64,000 bases of DNA, taken from positions 93,043,691-93,107,690 of the forward strand of contig NC_080423.1 in the NCBI RefSeq assembly GCF_029873635.1. The letters are read 5' to 3'. A model generated the notes under the pieces. The model saw only the letters and a program-made list of their open reading frames with translations. It had not been told where the DNA came from and ran no database searches. The position numbers and the translations under genes were made by a program. Below are positions 60,719-64,000 of the stretch, in pieces (the first letter of the stretch is position 1; every line of letters begins with the position of its first letter). The stretch comes from Malania oleifera. Taxonomy: Eukaryota > Streptophyta > Magnoliopsida > Santalales > Ximeniaceae.

Positions 60719-60817
60719 ATCCAGATGTCTGTATCCACAACCAGTATTTAAAACATAACCTAGTACAAATATATCTGTATACATATACCAGTATCTTATA
60801 ATACCCTAAAAAGAAAC

Positions 60818-62889
60818 TATGACAACTCGATTAAAATGAAATTTGAATAATTAAGAGGGAGAGAAATAAAAACAGAAACAGAAGGAGGCCGTAGACTTCG
60901 TCGACGATATTGCGTTTGGGGGATAAATTAATTTTAAAGAGATTGCCTGGATTCGTCGACGAATACATGGGTTCGTCGACAAGTTTAGTAGAAATTTCGT
61001 CGACGAATGACGTGACTCGTCGACGAATCCTCTGCTGTATATATATGAAAAATCTGATTTTTAAACTTCATTTTTAAGCTTCCTCTCCACTCTCTCTCTC
61101 CCCTTCGGCTCTCTCTCTCTCTCTCTTCTTTTTTGGGCCATTTTTATGTCGGATCGATGATCCGAAGTCACCACGACGTTTCTGGGGTAGTTCTCTCCAA
61201 ATCTGCTAGAGCGGATCGTTGGGAAAACAAAGTTGGAAATCATCCCTAAGTTGAGGCAAGGCTTGTTAAGCCAAATTAGACTTTATGGTAGTTATAGGAA
61301 ATGATGTACGCATGAAAATATTGATGTTTAATACTGAGAATTTTCAGTTTCAGGATATTTATCAGGAAATCCTACGGGGGGTTAGGCTAGGATATTTTAG
61401 GGGCTTTCTCAGTAGTCAAGTAAGGGAATAAATTAAAGCAGTTATTTTTCATGCAAATTATTATTAATTATAAGTAAATTTATTTTCCGAAAAGTATATG
61501 GTACATTTGTATATCACATATGAAATGTATGTTCGGAAAATACTGCCATTATGATTAAAATGTATATGTATGTATGAGATGCCATAAATGATGATTTTAG
61601 AACATGAAGTATGACTTTAACGACACATGTGTGGCATGAACATTATTTTTTTTTATGTGAAGTGAATCATGATATGAATGATTTTACATGTAAAGCATAT
61701 TTTCAGGTATTTTGAAAAGACGTGTAATGTTATTTTGAGTTTGACGAATATATGATAAATGAGTTATTTTCAGAATGTAAATACCTGAAACGATTCTGGC
61801 GCGAGGCCATATTTACATTATTGGCGCGAGGCTATATTTACTATGATTTCGGCACGAGGCCGTATTTACTATGATTTCGGCACGAGGCCGTATTTACTAT
61901 GATTTCGGCACGAGGCCGTATTTACTATGATTTCGGCACGAGGCCGTATGCATGATTTCGGCGCGAGGTCGTATTTATAAAATGTTCGGTACGAGGCTGT
62001 ATTTATGAAATTATGTACTATATGTTATCAGAACCCAGATGTTAGTTTAGTTCAGTTCTGGAGCTCGGTACCGTAGCTATATGTGTAGATCAAATATCTA
62101 CGTCAGATTAGTGCTAATTATCCCACAAGGGGATGGGAGATAGATAGTCAATATGACTTTCAGTAGAGTGTGGATGTCCACCTGGCAGTTCGGACCAGAG
62201 TGTGGCGGGCCCATCGTACTTACAGACATATTTGACTCAGCATTGGTCGGCCAGCCATTGTCGGGTCCCTCTTTCGGGCTGCACAACCCGTCATGGGGGG
62301 TAATACATGACACTAGCTAGCTATTCATCTTGGGTATATTTTCAGTACTATTCAGCTATAATAGATGTTTTATGTATGATGTGACTTATTAGAAGATATG
62401 AAAGCATGTGAATATTTAGTATGATGTGGTGAATTTTTATGAAAATATGATATGCACTGTATATGTATAAATGCTTTAAATGTTCATGTTGCCACACAAC
62501 TGTATTTAGTTTATTTTCCCTTACTGAGAAGTGTCTCATCTCCAAAATTAATTAATTTTTTAGGAGCCCCTGAGAGATCGGCGGGTCAAGGCCGCCGTTG
62601 AGCTAGTGAGATTACCCTGTAAGGTGGGTAAGATTTTGTAATAGGGTCAGTGTTATTTTGTGTTTGACCCTAGAGATATTTTGATGTATAAGATGATGTA
62701 TAGAAGTACAATTTTATAGTGTTATAGAAAGCTCTGGTATTATGCTTTATGGATGAATGTTTGGATTTTATGTTTACTGCTGCGTAGATTTCCGCTGTGT
62801 TTGACAGGTGTCCTCGTTACCCACGGGTTCGGGTTGACTTTTCCATTTATTATGTTATATTTCTTATTTAGGAAATTGAGGTCGCTACA
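60818..62889 (+). mobile_element. Solo LTR L9 inside LTR-C
   Basis: tatgacaactcg...gaggtcgctaca, 2072 bp, flanked by a perfect target repeat gaaac (60813-60817 and 62890-62894). The first base pair is TA where the family has TG. Array 60896-61030, TATA-like tgtatatatatg near 61034, CT leader 61088-61127, 28-bp minisatellite 61790-61990, conserved block 62241-62312, hairpin block 62520-62542. Confidence 0.93.
61790..61990. repeat. 28-bp minisatellite in L9, about 7 units
   Basis: atttcggcacgaggccgtat ttactatg, four units nearly identical. It is the inverse complement of the L2/L4 unit, as expected from the opposite orientation. Confidence 0.92.
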
Positions 62890-62970
62890 GAAACTACCAA
62901 AAATAATCCCACCCTAGGCCTTCAAACCCAATCTCCAGAAGAAGTTGAAAAGTTGTTAATCCACTAGGGT

Positions 62971-63086
62971 GAGACACTTCTGAGTAAGGGTGAAATAATT
63001 TATAATAGTGTGTGAAAACTGAGTTTTAGAGACACTTCTGAGTAAGGGTGAAATAATTTATAATAGTGTGTGAAAACTGAGTTTTA
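62971..63086. repeat. Exact 58-bp tandem duplication in LTR-C
   Basis: gagacacttctgagtaaggg... repeated at 62971-63028 and 63029-63086 without difference. It doubles the hairpin block of this LTR. Confidence 0.93.
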
Positions 63087-63545
63087 ATATTTATATATAT
63101 CAAAATAAATTGCTTCTCATATGATATCAATAACAACAGAAAAAAAAAAAAAACATATCACTAAAAACATCACTGACATTTGATATCATACACACATCCA
63201 ATATGTACAAGTACATAATTTTTATGCAGGTGAAAGTCCCCGAGGATAGGGAAGTTTACCCGCCTATACAAGTAGTTTCTCTTTGCTCTAGTACCTAAAA
63301 GATACCTACCAGAGTACTCACCTTAATCAATAAGCCCTCAGGTGGAGAATTACCTCGCCGTCAGTAAAAACACCTATATTATTTTAAAGGCGAAGGTTTC
63401 CGAGGATCGGGATGTCTACTCGCCCATACAAGTAGCATCCCTTTGCACTGATACCAAGAAACTATCTAGAAGAGTACTCGCCTTTCTCAGCAAGCCGTCG
63501 GTGGTATGTTTACCTCGCTGCATGCACACACATGCATTCATAATA

Positions 63546-63578
63546 TGCTATATTATTATTATTATTATTATTATTATG
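63546..63578. repeat. (TTA)n microsatellite
   Basis: About nine attatt-type repeats within LTR-C. Confidence 0.9.
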
Positions 63579-64000
63579 TTTTAATTAAATTCACATGCAC
63601 AACACATCCACACAGGAATCATGCAACTTATACTTCGTCTTCCAATGTCCTCAGTATGTGGCCCACACAGACACTTATGTACTTCTTATCTACACGTGGC
63701 CCACACAGGCACCACTACCCACACAGGGAACATAACATGGCCCACACAAGCGCCACCATCCACAGAGGATACATAACATGACCCACACAAGTGCCATTAT
63801 CCACACAGGATATAACGTAGCCCACACAGGCACCACTCCAGCTTTCGCGACACATGACCCATATAGGCACCACTATTCACTAGTATCGAATCTCCATGAC
63901 TTACCTGTCGTACATCAATAGAACAAGCTCATCGACCTACCAATGTCCTACCCCATATAAATGGCAATATGACGAGTTCCTCAACCTGCCAACGTCATTT

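Larger units (their letters stand above)
58065..64000 (-). mobile_element. LTR-C: G2-related LTR, split twice, running off the window
   Basis: Starts TGTGACGCCTTGAACCC and resembles the G2 LTR start (TGTCACGCCTTGAAC). Its pieces are 58065-58226, 60724-60817 and 62895-64000, separated by solo LTRs L8 and L9. The last piece has the hairpin block, a 58-bp exact duplication and a ggcccacacaggcaccac minisatellite (63655-63870). The far end is beyond 64000. Confidence 0.8.

Overview
This is a plant nuclear window. There are no operons or bacterial signals, it is AT-rich with long introns and microsatellites, and most of it is LTR retrotransposon sequence. It looks like a eudicot, but the species cannot be named from sequence alone. 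The only convincing host genes are two paralogous three-exon genes, at 7275-9910 and 28978-31151. They encode plant acid phosphatases of the HAD IIIB / vegetative-storage-protein family. Both are open over 283 codons with matching splice sites, and both keep all four HAD catalytic motifs.

The two genes sit in a large direct duplication: unit 1 is about 6740-27478 and unit 2 about 28605-37298. Both units also carry the same gag-only, non-autonomous LTR element (called G2 here) downstream of the phosphatase. Unit 1 is much longer mainly because an 11.5-kb Ty3/gypsy Tekay-like chromovirus (E1, 11475-22974, minus strand) inserted into its G2 LTR. The G2 LTR of unit 2 still has the uninterrupted target site. 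E1 in turn carries a solo LTR (L3, 18177-20526) inside gag. This gives a relative order: G2 insertion, tandem duplication, E1 insertion, L3 insertion.

Layout: 1-1891 partial gypsy LTR; 1892-6739 repeat-derived and AT-rich sequence without a recognisable gene; 6740-27478 unit 1; 27479-28604 spacer; 28605-37298 unit 2; 37299-39556 plus-strand gypsy LTR, primer-binding site and gag stub; 39557-40490 copy of a dispersed repeat; 40491-41188 CACTA-like subterminal hairpin array; 41189-43035 Copia-type LTR sequence; 43036-49912 degenerate minus-strand gypsy element (E3) with a solo LTR (L5) between gag and its 5' LTR; 50313-50628 Cassandra solo LTR carrying a 5S-rRNA-like promoter; 50634-54240 unassigned DNA with microsatellites, a minisatellite and a probable SINE piece; 54615-55397 long inverted repeat; 55398-64000 a stack of nested LTRs (two Copia-type, one gypsy fragment, one type-II LTR interrupted by solo LTRs L8 and L9).

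The most interesting signal is shared LTR architecture. In gypsy and Copia-type LTRs alike, the U3 carries an array of short palindromes just upstream of a TATA box. Downstream, the gypsy LTRs carry a fast-changing minisatellite whose units keep a short GC stem, then a strongly conserved block of about 70 bp, and a small conserved hairpin. All element coding regions are broken by stops and frameshifts, so none looks autonomous. Alignments were made by eye; no percentages were computed.
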